DNA from: Lachnospiraceae bacterium
GTDB taxonomy: Bacteria > Bacillota > Clostridia > Lachnospirales > Lachnospiraceae
Assembly (NCBI GenBank): GCA_029006155.1
Contig: JAQXGF010000045.1
Span: 19,274-83,273, forward strand
Reading direction: 5' to 3'
Length of the DNA stretch: 64,000 nucleotides
Positions 1 through 8,738 of the stretch are shown in pieces (within the stretch, counting starts at the first letter, position 1; the number at the start of each line of letters is the position of its first letter). Made by a program: the position numbers and the translations under genes. The notes beneath the pieces are model-generated. The model made no database searches, was not told where the DNA came from, and saw only the letters and a list, made by a program, of their open reading frames with translations.

Positions 1-318
1 CATCGTCTCGATCGCCGTCTTGACCTTCTCCTGAATCTGCGTGCAGGTCGACGGTACGCTGTAGCCGTAGCGGATGTTGATCGCAAGTGCGACCCGCACG
101 GTATCCTCGTCCATCGTGATCTTGACGCCCTTGGAAAGGCTCTTCATACCGAGCTTTTCGATCAGGTCTCTCGTCACATTTCCGGCCATGGAGGCAACGC
201 CCTCCACCTCGGAAGCTGCCAGACCTGCGATGATCGCAACTACCTCATCTGCGATCCGTACCTCGCCGAACTTTTCTTCTGTTTCTATTTTATGTGTATG
301 AACCTCTGCATTTTCCAT
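1..318 (-). CDS. Asp23/Gls24 family envelope stress protein (3' end outside window)
   Basis: The reading frame runs leftward from an ATG at 318 to the window edge without a stop, giving 106 residues. It begins MENAEVHTHKIE and contains GEVRIADEVVAIIAGLAASE followed by EGVASMAGN, the usual signature of the Asp23/Gls24 (DUF322) family, known as small cytoplasmic or membrane-anchored proteins linked to envelope stress and cell-wall homeostasis in Firmicutes. A GGAGG ribosome site lies 7 nt upstream of the start. A promoter sits about 90 nt upstream, so the mRNA has a leader. In many Clostridia this gene lies near nusB; whether that holds here cannot be seen. The C-terminus is missing only because the window ends. 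Confidence 0.85.
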   Translation of the reverse strand, partial: MENAEVHTHKIETEEKFGEVRIADEVVAIIAGLAASEVEGVASMAGNVTRDLIEKLGMKSLSKGVKITMDEDTVRVALAINIRYGYSVPSTCTQIQEKVKTAIETM

Positions 319-409
319 AGAAAACCTCCATCTTGTTTGACTGAAAGCAAGTCGCCGCCTCGATCCTCTTTTGCTGGGGAGGATGCGGGAGCTTGCACAA
401 CCTGTGGAT

Positions 410-438
410 ATTATAGCAAAAAATGTGTGGTTTGGAAA
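410..438 (-). promoter_or_regulatory. Sigma-A type promoter for the Asp23-like gene
   Basis: Read leftward: TTTCCA (433-438), a 17-nt spacer, TATAAT (410-415). The -10 is perfect and the -35 matches four of six. It lies between the release factor 3 stop and the Asp23-like start, pointing to the latter. Confidence 0.6.
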
Positions 439-451
439 GTATTTTATAGTG

Positions 452-2038
452 CTAACGTCCGAACTCTGACAGCACCAGTCCTTCGTTTCGATCCAGCACC
501 ATGCCCACTGACCAGCTGTTGATGAACAGGAGCAGCGGACGGCCCTTGAGGTCGCGGATCTTCTTCATGTCCGAGGTGCCGACGAGGCGGTTCAGGTCGA
601 TGTCCTCGTTCTCGATCCAGCGGATGTATTCGTATGGCAGCTCCTCTAAGCGGATATCTACCTTGTACTCATTTTCCAGACGATACTTCAGTACGTCAAA
701 CTGCAGCACGCCGACGACGCCGACGATGATCTCCTCCATACCGGTGTTGTACTCCTGAAAGATCTGGATCGCACCTTCCTGCGCGATCTCGCTGATGCCC
801 TTGATGAACTGCTTCCGCTTCATCGTGTCGAGCTGGCGTACCCGTGCGAAGTGCTCCGGCGCGAAGGTCGGAATGCCCTCATAGCGGAACTTCTTGCCCG
901 GCATACAGATCGTATCTCCGATCGAGAAAATACCCGGATCAAAGACGCCGATGATATCGCCCGCATACGCTTCCGAGATCACCTGACGCTCCGATGCCAT
1001 CATCTGCTGCGGCTGGGAAAGACGCTGTTTGCGGTCGCCCTGTACGTGATAGACTTCCATGCCCGCGTCAAATTTACCGGAGCAGATGCGCATAAACGCG
1101 ATACGGTCGCGATGCGCCCGGTTCATATTTGCCTGAATCTTGAATACGAACGCGGAGAAATCTTCGCTCATCGGATCGATGATGCCGCAGTCTGCCTTTC
1201 TCGGGAGCGGCGAGGTCGTCATCTGCAGGAAATGCTTCAGGAAAATCTCGACACCGAAGTTCGTCAGTGCAGAACCGAAGAATACCGGGGAGAGCTCTCC
1301 CTTGCTGACAAGCTCCTGATCGAACTCTGCAGACGCACCGTCGAGCAGTTCAATCTCATCAAGCAGCTGTGCCTTATTCTCCTCACCGATGAACTCCTGC
1401 AGCTCCGGCGCATGCACGTCAACTTCCGTCGCAATACCAAGCTTCGTACCCTTCTGTGTATCGGTGAAGGTCGTCACTTTTCCGGTCGCACGGTCGTAGA
1501 CACCCTTGAAATTCTTTCCGGAGCCGATTGGCCAGTTGATCGGACAGGTCGCGATGCCAAGCTCCTTCTCAATGTCGTCGAGCAGCTCGAACGTATCGTT
1601 CGCATCTCGGTCCATCTTATTGATAAAGGTAAAAATCGGGATGTGGCGCATGACGCAGACCTTGAACAGTTTGCGCGTCTGTGCCTCGACACCCTTGGAT
1701 GCATCGATGACCATCACGGCCGAATCTGCCGCCATCAGGGTACGGTATGTGTCCTCCGAGAAATCCTGATGTCCCGGTGTGTCCAGAATATTGATGCAGT
1801 AGCCGTCATAATTGAACTGCAGAACCGAAGACGTGACCGAAATACCACGCTCCTTCTCGATCTCCATCCAGTCCGACACCGCATGCCGTGCAGTCGCCTT
1901 TCCCTTTACCGAACCGGCCAGATTGATCGCTCCTCCGTACAGCAGGAACTTCTCCGTCAGGGTCGTCTTACCTGCATCCGGGTGGGAAATGATCGCAAAC
2001 GTCCGGCGCTTCTCTATCTCTTCTCTTATATTGCTCAA
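452..2038 (-). CDS. prfC: Peptide chain release factor 3
   Basis: A translational GTPase that recycles RF1/RF2 from the ribosome after peptide release. The 528-residue product shows the G1 loop SHPDAGKTTLTEK near residue 20, the G2/switch region RGISVTSSVLQF, the G3 motif DTPGHQDFSEDTYR and the G4 motif NKMDRD, then EF-G-like domains II and III; this order and length are typical of RF3 (about 525-530 residues). EF-G was considered, but the protein is too short and lacks domain IV. The start is a TTG at 2038 with GGAGGAG 8 nt upstream. It has its own near-consensus promoter at 2104-2132 and is probably monocistronic. Confidence 0.96.
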   Translation of the reverse strand: MSNIREEIEKRRTFAIISHPDAGKTTLTEKFLLYGGAINLAGSVKGKATARHAVSDWMEIEKERGISVTSSVLQFNYDGYCINILDTPGHQDFSEDTYRTLMAADSAVMVIDASKGVEAQTRKLFKVCVMRHIPIFTFINKMDRDANDTFELLDDIEKELGIATCPINWPIGSGKNFKGVYDRATGKVTTFTDTQKGTKLGIATEVDVHAPELQEFIGEENKAQLLDEIELLDGASAEFDQELVSKGELSPVFFGSALTNFGVEIFLKHFLQMTTSPLPRKADCGIIDPMSEDFSAFVFKIQANMNRAHRDRIAFMRICSGKFDAGMEVYHVQGDRKQRLSQPQQMMASERQVISEAYAGDIIGVFDPGIFSIGDTICMPGKKFRYEGIPTFAPEHFARVRQLDTMKRKQFIKGISEIAQEGAIQIFQEYNTGMEEIIVGVVGVLQFDVLKYRLENEYKVDIRLEELPYEYIRWIENEDIDLNRLVGTSDMKKIRDLKGRPLLLFINSWSVGMVLDRNEGLVLSEFGR

Positions 2039-2103
2039 CGTTGTTTCTCCTCCTAAAAACGGTATCTTACCGCAGTCTGTCTCTATTTTATCTCATCCTG
2101 CCT

Positions 2104-2132
2104 ATTCTACCAAGGTTGGGAAACACTGTCAA
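2104..2132 (-). promoter_or_regulatory. Strong sigma-A promoter for prfC
   Basis: Read leftward: TTGACA (2127-2132), 17 nt, TAGAAT (2104-2109). The -35 is a perfect consensus and the -10 matches five of six. It lies about 65 nt upstream of the TTG start of the release factor gene. Confidence 0.8.
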
Positions 2133-2198
2133 CGACCATTTGCGCGGATTTTGCGTATCCAGTCCGTATAGCGTTACTGCTCACTCCGCAAGGAACCC

Positions 2199-2588
2199 TT
2201 AGTGGCTGCAGCTGTCCCCGCGTCCCATCTCACTCATCATCGGGTTGCCGTCGAGGCTCTGCGTATTCAACGTCTTTCTGCGGATGCGCTCCTCCTCCGA
2301 CTGCTTCAGGATATAGTTCTTGATCTCCTTCGCATGCTTAATGTGCATCAGCCGCAGATCCGGGTCCGTCACATCACCGCTGAAGCAATGGATCGTGCCA
2401 AGCCCGAAGATCCGCTCCATCAGCCCGCTCTCCAGCCGCACATCGACTACTTTATAGAGATAGCAGTCATTCTCCACCCGTCTTAAAAATCCGGAATTTA
2501 CCGTGATGACCTCATCCGTCACCGTATACGTTGTAAACGTCCACGGCAGTCCAAAAAATGTCCAGCGCTTTTTTTCTGTATAAGTCAT
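2199..2588 (-). CDS. PH (bacterial pleckstrin homology) domain protein
   Basis: A 129-residue protein with one bacterial PH-like (bPH_2, DUF304-type) domain: WTFFGLPWTFTTYTVTDEVI, then GFLRRVENDCYLYKVVDVRLE and a GTIHCFSGD strand pattern, ending in a charged tail with clustered Arg/Glu and GRGDSCSH. No signal peptide or membrane helix is visible, so it is probably cytoplasmic. Such proteins have no single known function. It is transcribed alone from a promoter at about 2679-2707. The two Cys in the C-terminal half are not in an obvious metal motif. Confidence 0.8.
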   Translation of the reverse strand: MTYTEKKRWTFFGLPWTFTTYTVTDEVITVNSGFLRRVENDCYLYKVVDVRLESGLMERIFGLGTIHCFSGDVTDPDLRLMHIKHAKEIKNYILKQSEEERIRRKTLNTQSLDGNPMMSEMGRGDSCSH

Positions 2589-2908
2589 AGATTGATATCC
2601 TCACTTTCTTCTGTTCGGCTCGAAAACACTTTGAGATTTCTTTCTCCCGGGCAGTATTCAAGTCGTTCTATTATTTTTATTATAGTCGAATCCTCCGTTT
2701 CCGTAAAGCACCCATATACATTCATTCACAATAAAAGCAGGGCACTTGCCTTACTCGGACCAAATCTTTATTTTTCTTTCACCACGCTTCCTGAGAAAAA
2801 ATTTCTGAAAATCGTTCTTGAAATTTTCCCCCGGATAGTATAAGATGAGTGAAATGCAATCTGACCCGGACCATCCGGGGCGACAGCAGACACAAAAAGG
2901 AGGATACT
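2589..2908. other. 320-nt divergent intergenic region
   Basis: This separates the leftward PH-domain gene from rightward pyrB. It holds the leftward promoter at 2679-2707 and, for pyrB, a weak rightward candidate TCTTGA - 17 nt - TATAAG ending about 2844. The pyrB leader is only about 60 nt and shows one small CCGG/CCGG hairpin near 2867-2880; no PyrR-type antiterminator or long attenuator is recognisable. Confidence 0.45.
2679..2707 (-). promoter_or_regulatory. Probable promoter for the PH-domain gene
   Basis: Read leftward: TTTACG (2702-2707), 17 nt, TATAAT (2679-2684). The -10 is perfect and the -35 matches four of six. Confidence 0.5.
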
Positions 2909-3829
2909 ATGAGACATGTAATGAGTCCATTGGATTTATCCGTGGAAGAGCTTGATCAAATTTTGAATCTCGCGGCTGACATCAAAGCCAATCCGAAAAA
3001 ATACGCACACGCCTGTGATGGTAAAAAATTAGCGACTTTATTTTATGAACCAAGTACACGTACACGACTCAGTTTCGAAGCAGCAATGTTGAATCTGGGT
3101 GGTAGCGTACTTGGTTTTTCTTCGGCCGATTCCAGCTCGGCATCCAAAGGTGAGAGCGTGGCTGACACGATCCGTATCATCTCCAGCTATGCAGATATCT
3201 GTGCAATGCGGCATCCAAAGGAAGGTGCTCCGTATGTAGCCTCCATGTATTCCAAGATCCCGGTCATCAACGCCGGAGACGGCGGACACCAGCATCCGAC
3301 TCAGACCCTGACCGACCTGATGACGATCCGTTCGGAAAAGGGCCGTCTGGATCATTTCACGATCGGCCTGTGTGGCGACCTGAAGTTTGGCCGTACCGTA
3401 CACTCTCTGATCAAGGCGCTCATCCGCTATCCGGGTATCCGCTTTGTCCTGATCTCCCCGGAGGAGCTCCGGCTGCCGGACTACATCCGCGATGATGTCT
3501 TAAAAGCAAACAATCAGGATTTCCGGGAAGAGGTACGTCTCGAGGATGCGCTTCCGGATCTGGATCTGCTCTACATGACCCGCGTACAGAAGGAGCGTTT
3601 CTTCAACGAAGAAGATTATGTCCGCATGAAGGATTTCTACATTCTGGACAAGGCAAAGCTCGCGCTCGCCAAAGACGATATGCTCGTGCTGCATCCGCTT
3701 CCGCGTGTCAACGAGATCGCAACCGAAGTGGACGATGACCCGCGTGCCGTTTATTTCAAACAGGCACAGTACGGTGTCTATGTGCGTATGGCACTGATTC
3801 TTACATTGCTGGAGGTAGAGGTATGTTAA
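2909..3829 (+). CDS. pyrB: Aspartate carbamoyltransferase catalytic subunit
   Basis: Condenses carbamoyl phosphate with aspartate, the committed step of pyrimidine synthesis. The 306-residue product carries the carbamoyl-phosphate loop STRTRLSFE, the [11 protein letters not shown] segment around the catalytic His, and HPLPRV near the C-terminus, all diagnostic for ATCase. I chose the ATG at 2909 because AAGGAGG sits just upstream; an earlier in-frame ATG at 2849 has no ribosome site and adds a non-family extension. The stop overlaps the pyrI start by 7 nt, so the two subunits are translationally coupled, consistent with an enteric-type catalytic/regulatory holoenzyme. Confidence 0.97.
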   Translation: MRHVMSPLDLSVEELDQILNLAADIKANPKKYAHACDGKKLATLFYEPSTRTRLSFEAAMLNLGGSVLGFSSADSSSASKGESVADTIRIISSYADICAMRHPKEGAPYVASMYSKIPVINAGDGGHQHPTQTLTDLMTIRSEKGRLDHFTIGLCGDLKFGRTVHSLIKALIRYPGIRFVLISPEELRLPDYIRDDVLKANNQDFREEVRLEDALPDLDLLYMTRVQKERFFNEEDYVRMKDFYILDKAKLALAKDDMLVLHPLPRVNEIATEVDDDPRAVYFKQAQYGVYVRMALILTLLEVEVC

Positions 3830-4263
3830 ATGTCGGACGTTTAAATGAAGGTGTCGTGCTCGATCACATCGAGGCCGGAAAAAGTATGTCGATCTACAAA
3901 TATCTGAAGCTCGACAAGATGGACTGCTGTGTGGCGATCATCAAAAATGCACACAGCAACAAGATGGGCAAAAAGGATATCATCAAGGTCGAGTGCCCGA
4001 TCGACGAGTTGGATCTGAACGTGCTCGGCTTCATCGACCATCGTATCACAGTCAATATCATTCAGGACGGAACGATCGTCGCAAAGAAGGAGCTGAACCT
4101 TCCGAAGAAGCTCGTGAATATCATCTCCTGCAAGAACCCACGCTGCATCACCTCGATTGAGCAGGGACTCGATCAGGTCTTCTTTCTCGCCGATGAGGAG
4201 CATGAGATCTATCGCTGTCAGTACTGCGAAGAAAAGTATCAGAGCAGCAAGAAGAAAAAATAA
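3823..4263 (+). CDS. pyrI: Aspartate carbamoyltransferase regulatory subunit
   Basis: This 146-residue protein is the nucleotide-binding, zinc-binding regulatory chain that pairs with PyrB. The N-terminal allosteric domain begins [20 protein letters not shown]. The C-terminal zinc domain has four Cys as CKNPRC and CQYCEEK, the expected Cys4 site that contacts PyrB. Translation starts inside the last codons of pyrB (ATG at 3823), with GGAGG just upstream. The C-terminus ends in a Lys-rich run. In Clostridia some PyrI proteins are fused to PyrB; here they are separate. Confidence 0.96.
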   Translation: MLNVGRLNEGVVLDHIEAGKSMSIYKYLKLDKMDCCVAIIKNAHSNKMGKKDIIKVECPIDELDLNVLGFIDHRITVNIIQDGTIVAKKELNLPKKLVNIISCKNPRCITSIEQGLDQVFFLADEEHEIYRCQYCEEKYQSSKKKK

Positions 4264-4276
4264 ATCAGAAAAAGCA

Positions 4277-4310
4277 ACCGACCGGGAGGATCTGAATCCT
4301 TCCGGCCGGT
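4277..4310 (+). terminator. Hairpin downstream of pyrBI
   Basis: The perfect core arms CCGGGAGGAT (4282-4291) and ATCCTTCCGG (4296-4305), with one G-T pair, close a 4-nt loop; ACCG/CGGT extends it outward. The following sequence is AT-rich with T runs about 20 nt later, so this is a probable rather than certain Rho-independent terminator. Confidence 0.55.
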
Positions 4311-4407
4311 ATTTATCACATCATTTTCTTTTTTTGCTTTCGGTTCCGGCAGTTCCTCATACATTGCCTGAAAAAGCCCTCTCAAAACGTTTTATTGAGA
4401 CTTCTCT

Positions 4408-4923
4408 TCATTTCCGAACCCGCGGCTTTGCTTCACCCTTCCGCTCATACTTCAGAAACGTATATTCCAGATCAAAGTATGTCTGCTCGTCACTGTCCGC
4501 CGTGATCTCCCACTCGCCCGTCTCGTCGAGATTCGGGAAAAAGGTGTCCGCCTGATAGGTATGGTCGATCTTCGTCACGTGCGCCACATTACAATATGGA
4601 AGAAACTCCTCATAAATATGACCGCCACCGATGATGAAAATGTCCTCGTCCTCATATCCGGCCAGTTCTTCTAATGCTTCTTCCACCGAGTGCACGATGG
4701 TCGCGCCTTTCGCCTTCATCTCCGGATTCCGCGTCAGAATAATATTCTTGCGGTTCACGAGCGGAAGCCCGTTTGGAAACGTCGCGAGCGTCTTCCGCCC
4801 CAGCACGACGACCTTTCCTTCCGTCATCTGGCGGAAAAATTTCATGTCCGAGGGAATGCTCACGAGAAGTTTTCCATTCGCCCCGATCGCCCAGTTCTTA
4901 TCTGCTGCTACGATAATATTCAA
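4408..4923 (-). CDS. folA: Dihydrofolate reductase
   Basis: Reduces dihydrofolate to tetrahydrofolate with NADPH. The 171-residue product shows the conserved N-terminus MNIIVAADKNWAIGANGKLL, the SDMKFFRQMT helix, VVLGRKTLATFP and the IIGGGHIYEEFL nucleotide-binding motif, the standard order for chromosomal DHFR. The likely start is a TTG at 4923 with AAGGA about 11 nt upstream. It lies 104 nt downstream of thyX on the same strand, so the two are probably cotranscribed. The C-terminal KGEAKPRVRK tail is slightly longer than usual. Confidence 0.93.
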   Translation of the reverse strand: MNIIVAADKNWAIGANGKLLVSIPSDMKFFRQMTEGKVVVLGRKTLATFPNGLPLVNRKNIILTRNPEMKAKGATIVHSVEEALEELAGYEDEDIFIIGGGHIYEEFLPYCNVAHVTKIDHTYQADTFFPNLDETGEWEITADSDEQTYFDLEYTFLKYERKGEAKPRVRK

Positions 4924-5027
4924 ATTCCTGCTTCCTTTCTATCCGAATCGCTTCCTGCGATTCCTGACACAGATGTTTTTGCCGTTCCAATTGATATTGC
5001 GTAGTTTGGTATGCCATTTTTTGATTG

Positions 5028-5696
5028 TCACGCGATATCATCAAAAATGACCGGGATCCGTTCTTTCAGCTCGTTCAGCAGTGCCACCGACACCTCACGG
5101 ATCTGCGGATGTGCGTCGCTCGCGGTACGGAGCCGGAAATAATTTCTCCACTCGCGGTAATTGGCCGTGATCGTGATGTTCGTCTTCGTCGAATTTGGCA
5201 GGACGGAACGTGCAATCTGGGCCGTCGCGCCAAGCTCAATCATTTTCATATAATGCTTCTCCGCATCGAGCATCGCCTGCTCCCACTCATTTAAGATCGC
5301 CTCGATCGTCTCTGCCGGCATATCCTGCATTCTCCGATCCAGCGCGATGCCAGGTGCCAGATCGATCACATTGATCTCACTGCCATATTTATCCTTAGAA
5401 TAATTGACATAGCGCGTGCTCTCCTGCGCAAAACTGGCGATTCTGTGGCGCACCATCTCATGCGACACGCCGCGGTCTACCGTAAACATAACCGAGAGCA
5501 CGCTGTGCTCAATCATCGCCTCATGGTGCGCATGGATCAGCATCCGCACGAATTTTTTTGCACTCTCGCCATCCTCGGTGATCTTATCTTCCGACTTATA
5601 GCAGACTCTTCCGATCCGCTCGATCATCTGAAGCTCTTCCTTTCCGCCCTCCGAAATCGGCGTCAGAATCTCATATCCTGCTTTCATAACATTCAT
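5028..5696 (-). CDS. thyX: FAD-dependent thymidylate synthase ThyX
   Basis: Makes dTMP from dUMP with methylenetetrahydrofolate and FAD, yielding tetrahydrofolate. The signature RHRIASFAQESTRY fits the ThyX motif RHRxxSxNExSxR with small changes, and SVLPNSTKTNITITANYREW matches the C-terminal substrate-binding helix region. The 222-residue length is normal. I chose the ATG at 5696 because GGAGG lies just upstream; a longer frame to 5744 lacks this. Its downstream neighbour is folA, which is notable because ThyX does not produce dihydrofolate. Confidence 0.95.
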   Translation of the reverse strand: MNVMKAGYEILTPISEGGKEELQMIERIGRVCYKSEDKITEDGESAKKFVRMLIHAHHEAMIEHSVLSVMFTVDRGVSHEMVRHRIASFAQESTRYVNYSKDKYGSEINVIDLAPGIALDRRMQDMPAETIEAILNEWEQAMLDAEKHYMKMIELGATAQIARSVLPNSTKTNITITANYREWRNYFRLRTASDAHPQIREVSVALLNELKERIPVIFDDIA

Positions 5697-5743
5697 CGTC
5701 GTTTCCTCCTTGTCGTTATTCTTTCCATCTGTTCTGTATCGCA

Positions 5744-5755
5744 TTTAACCGAGTC
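5744..5755 (-). repeat. Copy of the GAYTCGGTTAAAA intergenic repeat end
   Basis: Read on the minus strand this is GACTCGGTTAAA, matching the end of the repeat family seen at 7042-7067, 8839-8864, 24118-24130 and 60440-60452. It lies between thyX and the DHHW gene and is followed by a small CTGC/GCAG hairpin. Confidence 0.5.
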
Positions 5756-5810
5756 AGGTACCCTGCGTAAAGCAGATAGCTTGCTCATTTATAAATATTA
5801 CTTAATAAGA

Positions 5811-6950
5811 TCAGCCCAGCAGCTTCGCAAGACTTGTATCCTCTGCAAAGCCTGCCACATTATACAAAACTAATACATCCGTGTAGTTGCCTTCCGCGAT
5901 CAGATCGCTCAGCTTCTGATTATAATAGCGCAGATCTACCACATCGATCTCGCTGGCGTCCTCGAAGAGGAACGGCAAAAAGCAGTGCGCGTAAGAATCC
6001 TGCAGCACCAGAAATCTCCGGTCTGATTTTGCGCGTGTGCTGATCTTTACGAGCGCCTGATTGCCACCAAAAAAAACGGCGTATTTGTCCTTCGTATCGA
6101 GTGCGCTATAATCATAAATGCTGTAATCTACTTCCTCTGACCCATTTTTCTGCACCGTATAAAACGGATCACCCTCTGCCAGATACAGATCGATGGAGTC
6201 CTTCACCGTATGGATCCCCAGCTTTGACTGGATCGTACCTTCAAACGCATCCGTCACGGTACGGATGTCATAGTGCTCTGCATCCCGCACCGGAAGGTTC
6301 TGCGCGTCCGCCCAGGTCTGGTACACATAAAACGCCGCCTCCGTCGTCCAGTGATGGTCGGTACGATAGTACAGCTGCGTATCCATATGCTGCCGCAGCA
6401 CCGCTCCGGCATCCACCCACAGATCATCCGCGAGTGCCGCCTTTGCCTTTGCCAGATAGTCCTCCTCATCATACGGGGCCGCAAACGCCGGAAGCTTATC
6501 CCTCAGAATATCGACCGCATTTGGTATCAGCAGCACCGAACGATGCCCTTCCGGAAACGTATCCTGATACGTGTCAAAGAACTGTGCAAGGCTCTGAATA
6601 TTCCGTTCCGCCTGCGTCGTCGTAAAGCTGCCGGTATGTTTTTCGATCAGATAATCATCGTCCGCAAAATAAATATCCTTGCTCTCCTTTTTCAGTGCCA
6701 GACGCTCCACATCCGTCTTCAATCCAATCCAGGCATCCCGCAAAATAAACTGATCCGTCAGATAGCTCTCATAATCCGATTCAAATGTCCCATCCAGAAT
6801 ATGTTGCCCGGTCAGCTTCGGCATCTGCGCCAGCGAACGGTTCTCCGTCTCGGAAAAATCATCCGACGGCTTGAGAATCGTCGCCACCGTAAAGCCAAAA
6901 ATCAGAATGACGAATACAAGAATCGTATTCCAAGCCTCTCTTTTTTCCAT
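5811..6950 (-). CDS. DHHW-family membrane-anchored acetylation protein (AlgX/AlgJ-like)
   Basis: A 379-residue protein with an N-terminal membrane anchor (WNTILVFVILIFGFTVATI) and an extracytoplasmic SGNH-like domain. It carries the family name motif DHHW within YRTDHHWTTEAA, and QDSYAHCFLPF further on. In related systems such proteins transfer acetyl groups delivered by an MBOAT partner to an exported polysaccharide, and the MBOAT gene lies directly upstream on the same strand. The start at 6950 is chosen for AAGGAG 10 nt upstream; a start at 6977 is possible but weaker. The acceptor polymer is not indicated by the sequence. Confidence 0.85.
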   Translation of the reverse strand: MEKREAWNTILVFVILIFGFTVATILKPSDDFSETENRSLAQMPKLTGQHILDGTFESDYESYLTDQFILRDAWIGLKTDVERLALKKESKDIYFADDDYLIEKHTGSFTTTQAERNIQSLAQFFDTYQDTFPEGHRSVLLIPNAVDILRDKLPAFAAPYDEEDYLAKAKAALADDLWVDAGAVLRQHMDTQLYYRTDHHWTTEAAFYVYQTWADAQNLPVRDAEHYDIRTVTDAFEGTIQSKLGIHTVKDSIDLYLAEGDPFYTVQKNGSEEVDYSIYDYSALDTKDKYAVFFGGNQALVKISTRAKSDRRFLVLQDSYAHCFLPFLFEDASEIDVVDLRYYNQKLSDLIAEGNYTDVLVLYNVAGFAEDTSLAKLLG

Positions 6951-7041
6951 TCCGTACTTCTCCTTTTTCTGCCTCACGTTTCTTTTCTCTACCTGTCTTC
7001 TGTTTGGTATACAACTGTATTCTTATGTCAGCCCCCTTGCG

Positions 7042-7067
7042 GGGGACTTGCTTGATTCGGTTAAAAG
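7042..7067 (+). repeat. 26-nt intergenic repeat overlapping the MBOAT stop codon
   Basis: GGGGACTTGCTTGATTCGGT followed by TAAAAG is identical over 26 nt to 8839-8864, on the other side of the MBOAT gene. On the minus strand the acyltransferase stop codon TAA (7061-7063) lies inside the repeat. A CCCCC/GGGGG hairpin (7032-7045) follows the gene and may act as a transcript end structure. Confidence 0.8.
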
Positions 7068-8482
7068 CGGAAATACAGGAACGGATTGTACGACGCATCG
7101 ACCAGAAACGCCACGGATAACAGGAAAATACCGACATAAAACAGGTTCCGCAGCGTCGTACGTACCACTTCCTGATCCTCCAGCTTCCGGCAGATCCACT
7201 GCCCGAGCCGCGCCGGGATGTGCGTGCTGCCAAGGATCAGCAAAACAAGCAGAACTGCATTGTTGTACAGCAGGTAAATCGTCTCCCGATTTCCAAAGCC
7301 CTGTCCGTAAAGTCCGAACAATGCCTTCAAATAAGCAAGCCCGCTCCCAAAATCTTCGAACACAAACAGATTCCAGCCGAGCATGACAAAAAACATACAG
7401 TAAATATGGCGGAACACCCCCGGAAGCTTTTCGAGCCATTTTCCAAACACAAACTTTTCCAGCAACAGCAAAATGCCGTAGTAGATGCCCCACGCCACAA
7501 AATTCCAGCTCGCACCGTGCCAGATGCCGGTGAGCAGCCATACGACAAGAATGTTGCGCACATGCTTCCAGCGCTTTACCCGGTTGCCGCCAAGCGGAAT
7601 GTACACATAATCCCGGAACCAGGTGCTAAGGGAAATATGCCAGCGCCGCCAGAACTCCGTAATACTTTTGGAAATATACGGATAATTAAAATTTTCCAGA
7701 AAATGGAATCCGAACATATTTCCAAGTCCGATCGCCATATCCGAATACGCTGAAAAATCAAAATACAGCTGGAAGGTATAGGCCGCCAGTCCCATCCACG
7801 CGGTCAGCACCGGAAGCTCCGTGCAGGTCATCGCCTGAATCGAGTCCCAGAGCGCCCCTGCATTGTTCGCCAGCAGCACTTTTTTTCCAAGCCCAATCAT
7901 AAAGCGATGAACACCCTCTGCGAACTGTTCCGCCGTCTCCCGGCGGGTGCGCAGCTGCTCATCAATCGTCTTATACTGCACGATCGGGCCCGCAATCAGC
8001 TGTGGGAACATCGTGACATATGCACCAAAGGAGATCAGATTCTTCTGTACCTTTGCCTCCCCGCGGTAGACATCAATCGTATAGGACATCGTCTGAAACG
8101 TGTAAAATGAAATACCGATCGGCAGTGACAGCTTCAGAAGCTCGATCCCGGCCCCGGTCAGGCTGTTCACCGTGCCAATCACAAAATCTGCATATTTGAA
8201 AAATCCAAGCAACGACAGGCTCACAACCGAAGAACCGATCAATGCCACACGCGCCGATCGTTCACGCCCCTGTCGCAAAAAGCGATCCACGAGAATTCCG
8301 CCCGTATAGGAGACGAGGATCGAGACAAGCATCAGTATGATATAGACGGGCTCTCCCCACGCATAAAACACAAGGCTGAACAGCAGCAGGACCAAATTGC
8401 GCCATTTTCTCGGCGCCAGAAAATAAAAAATCAGAACTGCCGGTAAAAACCGGAACAAAAACAGCAGACTGCTGAAAACCAT
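7061..8482 (-). CDS. MBOAT family O-acyltransferase (AlgI/DltB/PatA-like)
   Basis: A 473-residue polytopic membrane protein that moves acyl groups from a cytoplasmic donor across the membrane to an extracellular sugar polymer. It begins MVFSSLLFLFRFLPAVLIFY and carries many hydrophobic segments; the catalytic His is in TGIWHGASWNF, and SITEFWRRWHISLSTWFRDY is the conserved cytoplasmic re-entrant region. Length and order fit AlgI-type proteins. The start has AAGGAG 9 nt upstream. It is followed by the DHHW gene (about 110 nt), forming an acetylation pair. The stop codon lies in an intergenic repeat copy. Confidence 0.95.
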   Translation of the reverse strand: MVFSSLLFLFRFLPAVLIFYFLAPRKWRNLVLLLFSLVFYAWGEPVYIILMLVSILVSYTGGILVDRFLRQGRERSARVALIGSSVVSLSLLGFFKYADFVIGTVNSLTGAGIELLKLSLPIGISFYTFQTMSYTIDVYRGEAKVQKNLISFGAYVTMFPQLIAGPIVQYKTIDEQLRTRRETAEQFAEGVHRFMIGLGKKVLLANNAGALWDSIQAMTCTELPVLTAWMGLAAYTFQLYFDFSAYSDMAIGLGNMFGFHFLENFNYPYISKSITEFWRRWHISLSTWFRDYVYIPLGGNRVKRWKHVRNILVVWLLTGIWHGASWNFVAWGIYYGILLLLEKFVFGKWLEKLPGVFRHIYCMFFVMLGWNLFVFEDFGSGLAYLKALFGLYGQGFGNRETIYLLYNNAVLLVLLILGSTHIPARLGQWICRKLEDQEVVRTTLRNLFYVGIFLLSVAFLVDASYNPFLYFRF

Positions 8483-8640
8483 CGCAAGTACTCCTTTTTT
8501 TCATTTGCACTATTCCGGCCTTTCACAATGCCTTTCAAACGCACCCCGGCGCCGGATATGCGTTCCCATTATAGCCTATCCCTGTCAGATAAGCAAACGA
8601 TTTCCGTAAAATCTTTGTCATTTTTGCGCGCATTTAATAC

Positions 8641-8669
8641 TTGGAAAATGACGTACTTTGTTATATAAT
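8641..8669 (+). promoter_or_regulatory. Promoter for the SGNH esterase gene
   Basis: TTGGAA (8641-8646), 17-nt spacer, TATAAT (8664-8669). It implies a transcript starting near 8676 and so a leader of about 237 nt, which contains the structured element at 8739-8860. The opposite gene (MBOAT) starts at 8482, so this promoter can serve only the rightward genes. Confidence 0.7.
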
Positions 8670-8698
8670 AGGAAATTGCGATATTAGTTTCTACTTAT

Positions 8699-8725
8699 AG
8701 TCAAGCGGATATTCGCAATCCGCTT
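8699..8725 (+). repeat. AAGCGGAT hairpin, 5' end of the intergenic repeat
   Basis: AAGCGGAT (8703-8710) and ATCCGCTT (8718-8725) form an 8-bp stem with a 7-nt loop. The 18 nt from 8703 to 8720 recur identically at 24036-24053, and 14 nt (8699-8712) recur in reverse complement at 54299-54312. Confidence 0.75.
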
Positions 8726-8738
8726 TGCTACTTGCTCA

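Noticed and set aside
851..2056. 401-codon plus-strand ORF opposite prfC
   Set aside because: It is a shadow of the conserved RF3 reading frame, with no ribosome site and no recognisable domain.
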